Positions 44,196 through 56,243 are shown, numbered from the stretch's first letter. The stretch is 64,000 nucleotides of DNA from Carposina sasakii (GCA_014607495.2 CP053153.1:10974001-11038000), one strand, 5' to 3'. Notes: generated by a model not told the origin, from the letters alone. Made by a program: numbers and translations.

Positions 44196-44989
44196 TGGTA
44201 CGAGTAGTTAGGTAATGTAAGTACAGGGGCCGTCCGGCTCTCGCTTTGACGAAAATTCAATGGAAATGGACGCCATCAAACAGTCCTCAGTCAATTCTTA
44301 CAATTCCCCTAATTCGGCATGAAATATTGGTTTTGGTTCAAAGCTACCTACGTAGGTAACTATTGATTGACCTTTTATAAGTATGTCCTTTACCAAGAAA
44401 CGGTCTAATTATACCTACTTAGTATTAATACAGTAAAGCAAGTTTAATTAGAGAAATTAAGGAATTATTTCTTTTTTCTTATTCTCATTCTTTAGATTAC
44501 AAAAAACAGTAGATTGAGAAGAAAATCATGCCAGAGAGATTTCTTCCAGAAAACCAGTCAGGAAGAGAGGTACCTATGTATGGTATGTGTGTCCCTAACG
44601 GAATAATATACTTTATTACTTGTAGTAGACACCTAAATCTTCAAAAATCTAAAAGTAACAAATTTAATCTGAATAAACTTATAAAGCAAACAAACCTAAA
44701 TAAACCTATAGATATAAGCTCTCAACTGGCCTGTGAACAAAATGATGACGTCATAAATATGTGTCGTTCTGCAAAATTAGCCGACTAGGGAAGCCGAGTG
44801 AGACTCACACGGTAAACTAATTCCATCGCCGTCGCAAAACAGAATTAAAACGAAAAGTTTCATTTTAACTACCAACAAGTGAAATAAAAACAAAGCTTAG
44901 TTACTAGGTACTTGGTACATACCTACCTAGTTAATGAACCTAGTTACATAAATTAAGTGGCATAACACTCGAATACCTACATATTCAAG

Positions 44990-45075
44990 ATCATTAGGGA
45001 GATCCCACAGCCATGTTTAGCATAGCGCGGAAATAAATGTAAATGATCAGTGACAAGTTGATTAGATACCTATAT
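44990..45075. repeat. Dispersed repeat family F fragment
   Basis: GGAGATCCCACAGCCATG, then TTTAGCATAGCGCGGAAAT and AAATGATCAGTGACAAGTTG match the family at 27975, 35575 and (inverted) 46385. Confidence 0.6.
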
Positions 45076-45159
45076 TGTAAGTTTTTATATATCCTTAGCT
45101 AGAGTCGGAATTATATGTACAAAATGTGCTCCCATCTGGCTACCATAAAAGATTTTTCT

Positions 45160-45360
45160 TATTTCAAAATAAAATATAGTATAAAAGTCATTATGTAAGG
45201 CCTAATTAAACGAACTAAATTATTTTTGTCTTGAAAATACAAAAAAAATGTCGGAAAATTTTGGAATTTTCCTGCGAAAATTTTCAGTGTTTTCCGCCTT
45301 GGAATCATGGTCTGAAGTCATGGTATCAATATTTGCGGGGCTGTCACAAACACCCTGTAT
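45160..45360. mobile_element. TIR element family A, one end
   Basis: The right end reads inward, in reverse complement, as ATACAGGGTGTTTGTGACAG, then GCAAATATTGATACCATGAC and TTCAGACCATGATTC as in the 18899 copy. The other end and the tRNA-like module are missing. Confidence 0.75.
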
Positions 45361-46384
45361 TATATTTATTTGTTCAAAATATACCTACGTATTTTGAAAT
45401 ATTGTCTATCTATTTATGGGAGAAGGGAAGAATTCCCCTGAATTGTATCAAATGGCGGCGCTAGAAGTAGGCCCTATTTGACCTTACCTAAAGTTAAGTT
45501 GCTCCTCCGTCATTCAAGACAAAGCTTTTTATACGTATAAATTAGGGAAACCCTGCAATAGAAGGTAGAGTGATTTCTTTCCACGGATTTTCGATAGACT
45601 GCGTATGAAACTTTGTTTTCTAGCGCGCACAGAAATACTCACAAACAAGCTCTGAAATCGGCGTCAACCTGTATTCCGTTGCCAAAAAGCTAGTTCAAAG
45701 CTGTTATTGTGATATAGTATTACAGATAGGTAAAGTTTACGGCGAGATAACATATAAACAGGAACCTATATGTTTTGTACAACTTAAATATTACTTTATG
45801 CGTTTACCTAAACTCAGTACGCAAAATTGGCAACCTGACACAAACGGGCAGTACCTAGCTACGAGTATCAGAACGTTACACCAAAGTATGAATCTAGTTG
45901 CTTTGTGTGTCCAATTATCAGTGAATTATTTCCAAAAATCGTGCATGGGAATTATTCTATGAAAAAAATATAATGCTTACTTATTATTGTTAACTATAAA
46001 AATCTCTCTTATCTCTAAAACATTTCTTACTTAAACACTACACTAAAAATATAGTATATTAGCTATCTTTCCACAATTTGTAGGCGATGGCCCTTGTGGA
46101 GCCGCGATGGGATATTTATTGACCATAACGCGAAAACTTCGGCACTTAACGACGTCAAAAATTTGATATTAAGGAAATCTTAATAGCTTTGCCTACTTGA
46201 TGCTGTGGAGGTCACACTGAGAAAATAGCCATTAAATTCTTGTTTGTTGTCGGATCGAATAATTTATGTAATTTTTTTGGCTGGGAATTTGTTTCACTCT
46301 TTATATTTTGAGTTATAGTTCCCAGTTACGCTTGTTTCTTTAAAATACTTAGGTACCTATAACGAGCTGTACTGATGCGAACCT

Positions 46385-46575
46385 TCACTAGATAGAATAT
46401 ATCAGCTGCATCTCCTTCCAGGTATGTCCTCAGAGTCTTGCAACTTTGGTATTATCTCAGGCCATGAGCTAACAACTCGTTACTGATGATAAACGTGGCT
46501 GTGGTATCTCCTTTATGATGCCGCAGTTCTGACTACCCTATTTCGGGAACACAACCGTGTTTATATGTATTCATA
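46385..46575. repeat. Dispersed repeat family F, longest copy
   Basis: Landmarks in order: TGCATCTCCTTCCAGGTATG, GTCTTGCAACTTTGG, CTCGTTACTGATGATAAACG, GGCTGTGGTATCTCC, GCCGCAGTTCTGACTACC and TTTCGGGAACACAACCG. Pieces recur at 6945-7075, 24479, 24820, 27975, 31140, 33395, 35575 and 44990. No ORF; class unknown. Confidence 0.6.
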
Positions 46576-48576
46576 GACTATGTAGCTACCATCATAAACA
46601 ACAACATTTGTACTACGAGTTTTGATAATTTGTCACATTTTATTTTTATACAAAAATAAATATCAATTTAATATTACCTCTGGAAGCGCGCGATCGCGAG
46701 CGTTAACCTTTTCGTATACCTACGAATGGAACATAGACTTACAAATGTCACGACAGTACAATAGAAGCTTGGAAAATCATTTATAATTAATGTATTGAGT
46801 ATAAAATTTAATTAATGTATAAAACTCGTAGAACAAATGTTATTGTTTATGTTTTTAGCTATCTAGTCCTGCGAGGTTATTGATGTTTTAAAATTAACCC
46901 TGTATACGAGATACTCATATAATGCGAGATAATATGTAGGTCGATTTAATACTAATCAAAAATTATATAATACTTCATAGTATAGCTACATAATAGTTAC
47001 ATTATATGCCCGATATGCCCAAACCAGAAATTATAAAGTAAAATATGAGTAACAGTTAATAACAGCTTAAGAAGACCTAATTTCCCGTGGAGGCCTCACA
47101 AATTGCAGGCAGCAGGCCTCCCGCATAAATCCAACCTTTTCAAGTTAATAAAAATGATTTAAGTACGCATTAAAAGGATATTTCTACCGGTTAGACCATG
47201 GAATTTATAATGGTCATAATTCGGACGAATTGTCCCCGTAATTGCTAGCCATAATTGTACGTCATAATATTTGTACGAGTTTTATAAGTACCGATAAATA
47301 TACAGATATAAATACATTATTGTACACAACGGTATGTGTCTCGAAACTCTTGAGCGATCAACGGTCACTAGAACGCGGAACTGTCTGCGTGGGTTCTTTC
47401 TGCAAAGATTATCTTTCAGCCTTTTAAGTAGATTTTGACCTTACTATCCACTCTAATTTCTATTCAGTTGAGAACTGAAACCTGAAGTCCTAATTTCCGT
47501 AAACTTACTTCTTTGCTTCATTATTGTCAAACATGATATTCGTAGTAACATGGTATTTTGTAAATAGGCAAGTCAAAGAACTACGGTATGCTCTGTTAAA
47601 TCTATAGGGAGCACATGTGCACATAGCTACATAATAAAATCTTCTCCAGCTTTAAAGTAACCCATTTCTCATCGTACTCTTTTAATTTAGCAGATTAATA
47701 TCGTAGAGATAAATACAACAATAGTGGCAGACCGTAAGTTGGCAACATTTAGAGAATTGCTATCATCAAGTGCAGCAAAGATATAAAGATAAACCAAACA
47801 TGGACTCGGCATAGTTTTAGATAAACTTTTAAAAAAATTGTACTTACCTATCTACTTTAAAATATCCCATCGGGGCTCAATACGTCGTCGTCGTGGCAAT
47901 CGTTCTCCCATGGATATGGTAAATCATATATAGATGGTATGGCAAAATAGAGACAAATCCATGACTTGTATACAAGTTGAATCTGTTACGAAAATTCGTC
48001 ATATTAGGCCGAGCATACTTTGACTTAAAACATGTGATTTACACTCAGATTTACAAAGTGTCAAGTTTGACGTTTTTACTATACTTACTCGTAATATTTG
48101 CATGTTTGCCTACTCGATAAGCAGCAAACTGCGTCAGTTCTCTCGTCAAAAGCGATGATAAAAGAAATTTCCAGTACAAAAAAAAAAACACAAAAGTCAT
48201 ATACGCTTGTTCAAAGATCATTCCTATCACTATATGTGTAAGTAGAGTTTCTTCTTGGCTGCATTTTTATTGAAAATCTCAGCACGTAATTAATAAAGCG
48301 ATATCGATAGCTACAGCCCGTGAGGTCACGTAAACTGTCAACTGCCACGATGAGCTCACGTAAGGTATACCTATAAGTACTTCTCGTAACTACCAATCTA
48401 CGTATCAACATACCTACATATTGAAAAATAAAATCCCTATAAATAAATTCCCTATGTATGCTTAGATCTTTAAAACTACGCAGTAGATTTTGATGCAGTT
48501 TTTTAAATAAATAAAATAGAAATATGACCTTATTTCTATTGTATAGAGTGATTCAGGAGGGAGGTTTATATGTAAA

Positions 48577-48650
48577 ACTAGGGATCCACCTTGGCTTCGC
48601 ACGGGTGTAATGCCCTGTCACGCGGACGAAGTCGTGGGCGGCCGCTAGTA
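48577..48650. mobile_element. Helitron end fragment
   Basis: AACTAGGGATCCACC at the left and GTGGGCGGCCGCTAGT at the right match the 15195 Helitron's 3' region. Both CTAG strings are present, so the piece may be a very short derivative. Confidence 0.5.
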
Positions 48651-48689
48651 ACCTATAAAACTTATAACAGGATATTTTGAAGTGACGTA

Positions 48690-48890
48690 GTTAATACGGT
48701 CCTACAAGAAGTTCCTTCGTGAACTGGCCGAAGGCCAGCGATGTCTAGGGCTGGACTCGCCCCGGTAATCACCCTTCCTAAGGGCCACAAATGAGTTACC
48801 GGGAATGTTGTCCGGGCACGGGGGTTGCCCGAAGGCCCGCATCCCGGAGCCTTGTTACGTTAAGGACGACCCCGACGACGGTCCTACATT
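48690..48890. other. GC-rich block, unassigned
   Basis: A GC-rich stretch in AT-rich surroundings, with CCGAAGGCCAGCG, GAGTTACCGGGAATG and GGCACGGGGGTTGCCCGAAG. No ORF of use. Composition suggests a LINE fragment, but I do not recognise it. Confidence 0.35.
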
Positions 48891-49611
48891 AGGTATCTAC
48901 TTGCCACCATTTGGTATTGTGCTACTTGCTATTAAATAAATTTTGACTGTGTGGGTATAATACCATAGAGGCAAAACTTTCAGCTTCCTGCGACATCTGT
49001 GTATACTCGGCGGCGCCTGTCTGGTTGGCTGGCTGTTGGCCACACACTGTCACCTGTGCGTGCAACCCGCTCGACCGAAAACCATGTCTATAGGTATACG
49101 TAGATGCAACAAATGCATAGCTTTGCACCTCGACCGCTGGCGTTCTAGTACACAGAATAATGGAGAAATGAGTTATCCTACCCACACGTCTAGCCAAGTG
49201 TTACACATGTAAGTAGGTATTACTACCAAGTTCCCTGGTGTCACACGACAGTTTAAAGAAGACATTTTGATTGTCACTCAATCCGGACTTTTATGTATAA
49301 CGATTAGTTTACCCCAGGTAAGCAACCGTAAGTTGGTTAGATGAATTTGAGTATGATTCCTTATTTTATCATTTTTTCGATGCTATTTTCTGCTGAAGTT
49401 TTACCAATACATTAGTGTCGATTCCAGCAGTCACATTTAAACCTAAACTTAATCTTAGTCAGGTCTATCTCTCTCCGTTCTTAACATAAATTGCTAAGAG
49501 AGAAAAGGACAGGTAGGACTAAATTTACGTTTAGGCTTAAGTGTGACTGCCGGAATATTGTCGACCATATTGTTTTCTAAGATAATATTATTTTATTATA
49601 TTTACATACAT

Positions 49612-49722
49612 ACACATACATATAATCACACCTTTATCCCTTACGGGGTAGGCAGAACACCAAGGGCCGATAGAACCACATGGTGCCACTTCTGACCAAT
49701 TTTGAGTTGAGATGTACAAGTA
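49612..49722 (+). repeat. Dispersed repeat family H, copy 1
   Basis: About 110 bp from ATAATCACACCTTTATCCC through ACGGGGTAGGCAGAACACC and AAGGGCCGATAGAACCACAT to GAGATGTACAAG. Same order at 54533 and inverted at 59243. Non-coding. Confidence 0.75.
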
Positions 49723-49805
49723 TAGTATTATATTCGCCTTTTGTTATTGATTGCACTGCGTATTTACCTATATATAATGTGTATCTACTTGTTATGATTA
49801 CGTAC

Positions 49806-49992
49806 GGGTTTTAATGCTGTAAAATTGCCACTTAGTTCGTGCCTCGGAATTCTTGGAAAGCACGTAAAGCGTTAGTCCTGCACTCTGATCTCTCTTCGGT
49901 CGTGTCGACTTCCGTCCCATCAGGCTGTGCGAGTGAGGGAGTAGAGAGCCACCTGGGTTTGCGCATTCACTTATGCACCATAATATCTTCCG
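49806..49992 (+). repeat. SINE family S1 body, plus strand
   Basis: TTTTAATGCTGTAAAATTGC, CACTTAGTTCGTGCCTCGG, CTGATCTCTCTTCGGTCGTG and GGTTTGCGCATTCACTTATG are the reverse complement of the body of the minus copies at 50083 and 58108. The tRNA-like head is absent. Confidence 0.75.
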
Positions 49993-50082
49993 AAAAACGC
50001 TCTATAGGGCATCATACTGTTATTTATTCTATCTAGATAATGTTAAAATTAATGTAGCTGTCACAAAACACTATAAGATCTC

Positions 50083-50400
50083 CCGACCGTATTTCGGCCA
50101 AGGCGACCAATCTCTACGGAGATTAGCCAGGTACGCAGGAGATATATTATAGTGCACAAGTGTGTGCGCAAACACAGATGCACTCTCTATTCCGTCACTC
50201 TTATAGTCCGATGAGACGGAAACTCGACACGACCGGAGAAAGATCAGGCGCAGGACTAACAGTTTTACGTGTTTTCCGAGGCACGAGCTAAGTGACGATT
50301 TTACAACATTAAAATCTGTACATGAAATAAATTCATTGGTACAGACCCGTGACTGACGTCTCCTGCTTGGAAGGCGCACGTCTTTACCACTGGCTAAACG
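50083..50400 (-). repeat. SINE family S1, nearly full copy
   Basis: Read on the minus strand: tRNA-like head (50400-50340, with GCCAGTGGTAAAGACG and GCGCCTTCCAAGCAGGAGAC), link TGTACCAATGAATTTATTTC, then a body of about 240 bp. The body includes GCTCGTGCCTCGGAAAACAC and TGCATCTGTGTTTGCGCACA. Its plus-strand open frame is a by-product. Confidence 0.8.
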
Positions 50401-50429
50401 AATTTATACTAAAACGTTTTTAACTTAGT

Positions 50430-50530
50430 TAAACTTTTACTTTACGCCAAATTATTTGGTTTCCTCATCAGACCTCTGATGGAAAGCTAATTTACTGTCT
50501 TGTTTCATATTTTAATTAAAGGGGTTGTAG
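50430..50530 (-). repeat. Dispersed repeat family I, copy 2
   Basis: Inverted relative to 23455. The centre is the perfect palindrome CATCAGAGGTCTGATG when read on the minus strand, flanked by GTAAATTAGCTTTC and AAACCAAATAATTT. Confidence 0.65.
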
Positions 50531-50979
50531 CATCAGATTGCGCCCGATACTTTACAGATTTAATGCTTCCTCTCAGATGAATAATGGATGAAGATTATTT
50601 GTAAAGATTTTAAAATGTAATTTTATTTTATTTTTAATATAAAATTGGTTTATAAAAACCCCTAGGTTATTTGGATGTTACAACAATGTAGTCGTAATTT
50701 TGTAATGCGTAAATTTAAATTCATAAGGCACATATTTTTCTGGTTTTCTATGTCGCTCATGAAATTAAATGGAAGCTGTTACATACAATTTTCTTTTTAA
50801 AAAAACCTGCTGTAATGCTGTGAGATGCTGTGTCTTAGGGAATGTTATAAAATGAGATAAGTATAGTTTAATTTATCTAAGATAATCATTTTCTCGCGAA
50901 TACTTAGATGAACGGCAATGTTTTTTATCCAATGTCGGCATATAAATAAGTAAATATTATTGAGAAATGAAAAAAAATT

Positions 50980-51025
50980 CACCCGAGTGAGACTTGAACT
51001 CACGACCTCTCGCATACCGTGCTTC
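50980..51025 (-). pseudogene. tRNA-like fragment
   Basis: CACCCGAGTGAGACTTGAAC and CACGACCTCTCGCATACCG match the 3' half of the tRNA-like module of family A (19132). The 5' half is missing. Confidence 0.55.
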
Positions 51026-53189
51026 TAAAATATCTTATAAATAAGTGTTATACAGTGCTTATTTACTCTTACGTTATAGCAAAAATACCCACGTATTGCC
51101 ATTGATAAGTACCTATCATATTGCAATTTGCAGTCCATTGCTCCGGCCCAGTTGGATAGCTCACCGAGAGAGGTAGTCAACAGTGCGGTATGTACTGTGT
51201 GCTTCGCAAACAGACCCGCTTTGAACACATTTCTGTCCACTACTCTCTTTATAAGTAATTATTTTTCAGTGCACATAAACAACTGTATAATACCGTTAGG
51301 AATTATATTAATCTTCTACATACAGAAGAAAAAGCCGCAATTTTCAGAGAAAGTTACATTGTGACATGATAAATAAACCACTGTAAAAAAATATTTCACA
51401 ATGCATAAAAATATCAAAGATACCCGTAAATACGTAGACTGTTTTTGTAAGTGTAAACCTAATAAGATGAAGTCATGGTCAAGAAGCCTATTCGTTGATT
51501 TAAAATATTACTAAAGATTACACCTACGTATATTGGGGTAAAAGAAATAAACACTTCTACCCTGTAACAAGTCAAGGAAGTTGCCTAATTTTTTGGGAGG
51601 TACGTTTGATTGTCTTTTATACAGAAAATACTTAAATAAAGTCGGTAGGAATAACAATAATGTAGATAGAGCAGCTAGAGTAAACGCGACGGGTCGGGAT
51701 AAGCCCCTAATTTTCTGGTGGTCGCAATTTAGCGATCCTACCCAGGCAAAATTATTTTACGCCCTTAATTTTACGTGTTCATTTGTTTGCTTTAGGCAAT
51801 GAAGATGTCATTTGTACTATTAGTTACCCTTTTTTGAATTTTTCCGAGAATACTTTTCAGTCAATCCTGTTTGTAGTTTCCACATTTGCGAGGAGAGGAG
51901 AGTTCAAATTTTAGCGGTTTTAGTCGATATTCTTCAGGTGTTGTGTAATATAGCTTCGAATTACATAGGTACCTGCTCTGTCTACCTAAAAATTTCAATC
52001 GAATTAAGAACCTCCTTCTGTTTGATATCTTACGTTATTTGCCTTATACTATTTTCTTTTATTATAATTTTAAAATGTTGCCATGTAAAGTTTCCGTAAA
52101 CATACGGTTTTTTAAATACATAATAGGTCACATCCACAATATGGTCTCTTTCTATGGAATTTAGAAAATTTCTACTGAAATTTAACCGCAATGAAATTAC
52201 TTTCCAATCGTTTTAGTTAGTTTCGGTTTATTCTAGTGGAAAAGGGGTAGAATGTCGACGCGCCTTTTGCCTAAACTATTATTTTATCATGGCTTCACGC
52301 TCTATTGAGTATTCATTTTGGTTTTTATCGTCGAGATACATGTTTAAATAATTTGTTTCTTTTTGAAAAATATTATCTATTTATCAACTATGGGGAACAT
52401 CGCATCCTGTAACGAACCATGCAATATAACACCTAAATTCATAGCTTAATGGCAACTATGGACGAGCAGCTTTACTGTGAGAACTTCCAAGAATTTCGCC
52501 ATTAATGATTACGTCACGTCAGACGTTATATAACTACTATGTACCACGCTACATGTCCAAGTTGCTGAACTCAACTTATTCCGGCAAGTTCTGTGGTAGT
52601 AGGACTAACTAGTTAGTTATAACTTGTAGTTGTGGGCGCGGAAGCGACCATTACAACATCTTACCTACACAACTCTATAGCTCGTCTAAGTATAGGTTTA
52701 AGTACAAGATTGCATACGGAGACTTAAACTTTAATTATACATTAAGTTATACTTATATGTTTCGTTGTCTGAGAATTTCTTGACTAAGATTCAAATGTAC
52801 CTTTGTACAACAAAAACAATTTATATTTAAAACAACAACTATTTACACTACATCTTAAACAGGCGTTAATAGGTGTGAACAGCATATGAAAAAGTAACAA
52901 AAATATAATCAAATAGGTGAATATTTAATTCATTACTTAACTATAACGGAGGTATGTTTTTAAGTCGGCGTGTCTACGTCCTCTTTTATTTTTAACACTG
53001 TAAAAATATTTAAAAATTCACAACTGGCAGCCTTAGAATATGCAAATGGCAACCCTGATCTGACTGCATCGTGACTACTAAACGAATGAACCGATTTTCC
53101 CGTCTCGACGACTCGTGAAAATCTCCATATCTACAGATTATCTAACCCCGTCACGTCACATCCTACAACTCGAGCAAGTTTACCGAATT

Positions 53190-53345
53190 ATCGTCTTTTT
53201 CGAGAAGTTTCCGCAAAGCACTGTAGTTGCAGACCAGCAGCTGACGAGAGACTTCGTGACGTCACGCGCGTGCCCGACTGCATACTTAATGTAAGCCACC
53301 GCACAGACCTCCAGAAGTGAACTCGCTCCGTCCACGTGTGAAACC
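53190..53345. other. GC-richer stretch with CRE and E-box strings, unassigned
   Basis: Contains TGACGTCA at about 53256 next to CGCGCGTG, plus CACGTG at 53334. No repeat family I recognise. An open frame of 77 codons on the minus strand (53413-53180) has no known domain. It could be a regulatory island, but sequence alone does not show it. Confidence 0.25.
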
Positions 53346-53536
53346 GCGGCAATGACTCTGCAGTGGTGCAGATAATATTTTTTTAATAAAATTAGAATAA
53401 TTATCTCCAGCAAGTTTGAATCAAGGAATATACTTACTTGAATCTAATTAAATGTACAATGTAATAGGTAGGTACTTAAAATTTAAAATGAGTTATTTAA
53501 AAAAATTGTAGGTACGATTTTTATGGCGAACATGTC

Positions 53537-53635
53537 CAGTTAATCTAAAGCTCTACATTCAGCATATTTGTTAAGCGGCTGTATTGATACGGCGCTAAAG
53601 ACACACCTTCGGAAACATTGGAGGTTCATATTCAC
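53537..53635 (+). repeat. Direct repeat, left copy (about 97 bp)
   Basis: AGTTAATCTAAAGCTCTAC, TCAGCATATTTGTTAAGCGG and CTTCGGAAACATTGGAGG recur in the same order at 53831-53925 with about ten differences. The family E MITE lies between the copies. Confidence 0.85.
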
Positions 53636-53639
53636 GGCC

Positions 53640-53827
53640 GCCCCCTTGTTACCTAACGAGCAAAAGCAATGCGATAGCGAAAATTTTACAAAATTCGCTG
53701 ATTGCTTGTCAAATTCATATTAAGTAAATGAATTTCAAAGCAATTTTGACATTTCAACGCAAATATTGTACAATTGCCGCAATCGCGCTGCTTCGGCTTT
53801 GCTATTGCAAATAAGGTAATCAGGGGA
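53640..53827. repeat. Palindromic MITE (family E), longer copy
   Basis: The ends CCCCCTTGTTACCTAACGAG and, inverted, CCCCTGATTACCTTATTTGC are related. The inner strings AAAGCAATGCGATAGCGAAA and, inverted, AAGCAGCGCGATTGCGGCAA correspond to the arms of the 44097 copy. Confidence 0.65.
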
Positions 53828-53830
53828 GCA

Positions 53831-53925
53831 GTTAATCTAAAGCTCTACGTTCAGCATATTTGTTGAGCAGCTGTATCGATAATACGTCGCTAATGACACC
53901 TTCGGAAACATTGGAGGTTCATATC
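53831..53925 (+). repeat. Direct repeat, right copy (about 95 bp)
   Basis: Partner of 53537-53635, reading AGTTAATCTAAAGCTCTACG at its start. An open frame of 70 codons from 53860 overlaps it and shows no known domain. Confidence 0.85.
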
Positions 53926-54532
53926 CACGACCTGGATATCAGTGTTGCTATTCCAATAGAATGGGCCCGAATTAGCTTGAATGAACCATACATGATAGGT
54001 AAAGATATTCATCAATCACGCTCAGTGACGGCGCGGCGGCGTGGCGATGACGTGGCGTGTCATTTGTTGTAGAGTGACAATTCTGACATCCTCTAAAACT
54101 GACGTTAGTGTCTATTCTACTCTAATAGTTTTTCGTTTATTATATTTACTTCCGTGAAAATCCGCAGATCTTCGTTATTACAATTAACATTAAGCTTATT
54201 GATTGTATCTGATAAATTGTAGCCTTCTTCAACTTCTTAATACAGCAAGTACGTACCTACGTCAAAGTCATTTTGAGGCCGATGATTATTCCAACGATTA
54301 GAGAGTTTATCTGAAGAATTGATGCCGGATAGTCTATTTGGCCAATGGAAAAATCGGCTCTCAAGCCGTCTTGGTTTAAGCTAGACATAACAATAAAGTC
54401 ATAAAGCGTAGCTTTGAAGGAACATTTCACAGGTCTGCACCGTGAAGGAAGATAATGTAGTTTTGCTTATTTACGGCCATTATATCATAGCATAATCATA
54501 GCTTTAACGATGACTTCTGCCTCTACTTACCT
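53926..54532. other. No gene seen
   Basis: AT-rich spacer between the direct repeat and family H. Nothing recognised. Confidence 0.45.
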
Positions 54533-54655
54533 ACATACACACATACATATAATCACGCCTTTATTCCTTACGGGGTAGGCAGAGCACCAAGGGCCGATAG
54601 AACAACGTGGTGCCACTTCTGACCAATTTTTAGGGTATAATTGAGATGTACAAGT
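54533..54655 (+). repeat. Dispersed repeat family H, copy 2
   Basis: ATAATCACGCCTTTATTCC, ACGGGGTAGGCAGAGCACC and GGTGCCACTTCTGACCAATT match copy 1 with few changes. Confidence 0.8.
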
Positions 54656-54919
54656 TCGGTTAGTAATGACAGGTGGTCAGCCCATCGCCTACAGAATACC
54701 AAGACCCTCTTGTCCCTCTACTGACTTGTACAGTATGTCCGGGAAGAGAAGCAGCTGTAGTAATTATACGGTTTTTTTTTCACTTCTATAGCATACCTAC
54801 CTACTTACCTACATATAAAGCGAATATGCAGTACAAGGATTATTTACCGTAACATGTATATGTACCCATATGTTTCTACCCTGTTTGTTTCATTGTGGCT
54901 ATTGTACCTGTGTGTGTAA

Positions 54920-55211
54920 TCTAATATATAAAATTCTCGTGTCACGGTGTTAGAAGTTAAACTCCTCCGAAACGGCTCGACCGATTTTCGTAAATCTTAG
55001 CATGCATATCGGTTAGGGTGGAGAATCGGACAACATCTATTTTTCATCCCCCTAAATGTTAAGGGTGGTCCACCCCTAAATTTTTTATTTTATTTTTTTG
55101 ACAAATTTTTTTTTTTTTTTTTATGATACAGCATACATACAACCATGAATTTTCACCCCTCTAGGATCAACCCCTTTTACATGGCAAAACAACGTTTGCC
55201 GGGTCAGCTAG
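54920..55211 (+). mobile_element. Complete small Helitron, second type (292 bp)
   Basis: It starts TCTAATATATAAAATTCTCG preceded by A and ends GCCGGGTCAGCTAG followed by T, matching Helitron insertion between A and T. The strings AACGGCTCGACCGATTTTCG and TTTTTCATCCCCCTAAATG are characteristic. No ORF, so non-autonomous. Confidence 0.75.
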
Positions 55212-55523
55212 TCTTCATATAAAAAATGCTATTATTTTCTACCAAGTGAGTACCCATCTAACTTTACCTCAGTATTGAACTATGTTTACAATTGGATGAT
55301 TTTCTTTCGCCGCTGTTTGATTTTGTTCTACACAACAACGTTTAACTTACAGCTAGACTAATAAATTGTTTGTTAACTTTTACGAAAAGGCTGTTCTTTG
55401 CATAATTTCTAAACCAATAGGTAGGTACTGCAATATTTCTCAGTAAACTAAGTGGTACTTAGTAGGAAGCTATTTTTATTATTTTGTTTTAAAATCGTAA
55501 CGATATCATTGCAAAAGTCCATA
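55212..55523. other. No gene seen
   Basis: Spacer between a Helitron and family B copy 3. Confidence 0.45.
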
Positions 55524-55908
55524 TACAGGATGTTTTTTTGTGGCCACCATTAACGAAGGGGACGTACTCTATACATCAAATAAAGTAAGTTTATGCCAAA
55601 AAAAATGCTGGGATTTTTTAAATCTTTTTTGAAAATATTTTTAATTACTTGATCGGGCGAAATTTATAGTGTCTAGTATTTATGTTAGTTTTTTCATAGA
55701 CAGATATTAATTATTTCTCGTGAAAAAATCTTGCTACGCGCGTCTATTTGCATTTATGCAGTAAAACGCAGTCTATTTACTCATCTTTGGACCCTAATAT
55801 TTTGGAAACCAGACACTTCCCAGGTATGCTTCCATGGAGAAAAATGATCGTGATAATGAGGAGATTCCGTAGTTTTCGGGAACGTTGACGACCAAAAATC
55901 ATCCTGTA
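55524..55908. mobile_element. TIR element family B, copy 3
   Basis: 385 bp from TACAGGATGTTTTTTTGTGG to its inverted partner ending CATCCTGTA. Interior as in the copy at 25484. Confidence 0.85.
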
Positions 55909-55915
55909 TTATTAT

Positions 55916-56243
55916 CTAGTGGACGCCCGCGACACCGTCCGCGTGGACTGTATAAAAAACAAAACGTTTTTTTTTACAATTGGCTAGGCAAACATTTGAT
56001 CGCAATCGTGCCTGATGTTAAGCCAGATGCAGCCTAGGGTGATACATGTTTGCCTAGAAAGTGCCTATTCACTCTAGCTTTGAAGAGACCAATGTCGAAA
56101 TTATCCGGGATAAAAACATTTTCCCGGGATAAAAAGTGGCCTATATGTTAAGTGGGACCTGTCACAATATATTCCTGAAAACTGCATCGAAATCGGTCCA
56201 GCCGTTTCTGAGATTAGCGTTTCATTTTTATTATATGTATAGA
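55916..56243 (-). mobile_element. Small Helitron with a 120-bp insertion
   Basis: Minus strand starts TCTATACATATAATAAAAATG preceded by A and ends in CTAG (55919-55916). An extra block at about 55970-56090, with AACATTTGATCGCAATCGTG and TGTTTGCCTAG, is absent from the other copies; GGCTAGGCAAACA at its left and TGTTTGCCTAG at its right are inverted, so it is itself a small inverted-repeat insertion. Confidence 0.75.

Larger units (their letters stand above)
43117..46384. other. Unassigned apart from listed repeats
   Basis: Between the repeats at 43595, 44097, 44990 and 45160 there is AT-rich DNA. The 86-codon frame from 44528 has no known domain. Confidence 0.45.
46576..49611. other. Mostly unassigned
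   Basis: Holds the Helitron fragment at 48577 and the GC-rich block at 48690. A 91-codon minus-strand frame (49197-48922) has moderately GC-rich codons but no domain I know; it might be an exon, but no splice pattern is convincing. Confidence 0.4.
50531..53536. other. Unassigned stretch
   Basis: Contains the tRNA-like fragment (50980) and the GC-richer part at 53190. Remaining frames up to 78 codons have no known domain. Confidence 0.45.

Noticed and set aside
48922..49197. Possible host exon on the minus strand
   Set aside because: No recognisable domain or convincing splice sites; kept only as a note in the unassigned stretch.
50071..50379. 102-codon minus-strand frame
   Set aside because: Entirely within the S1 SINE.
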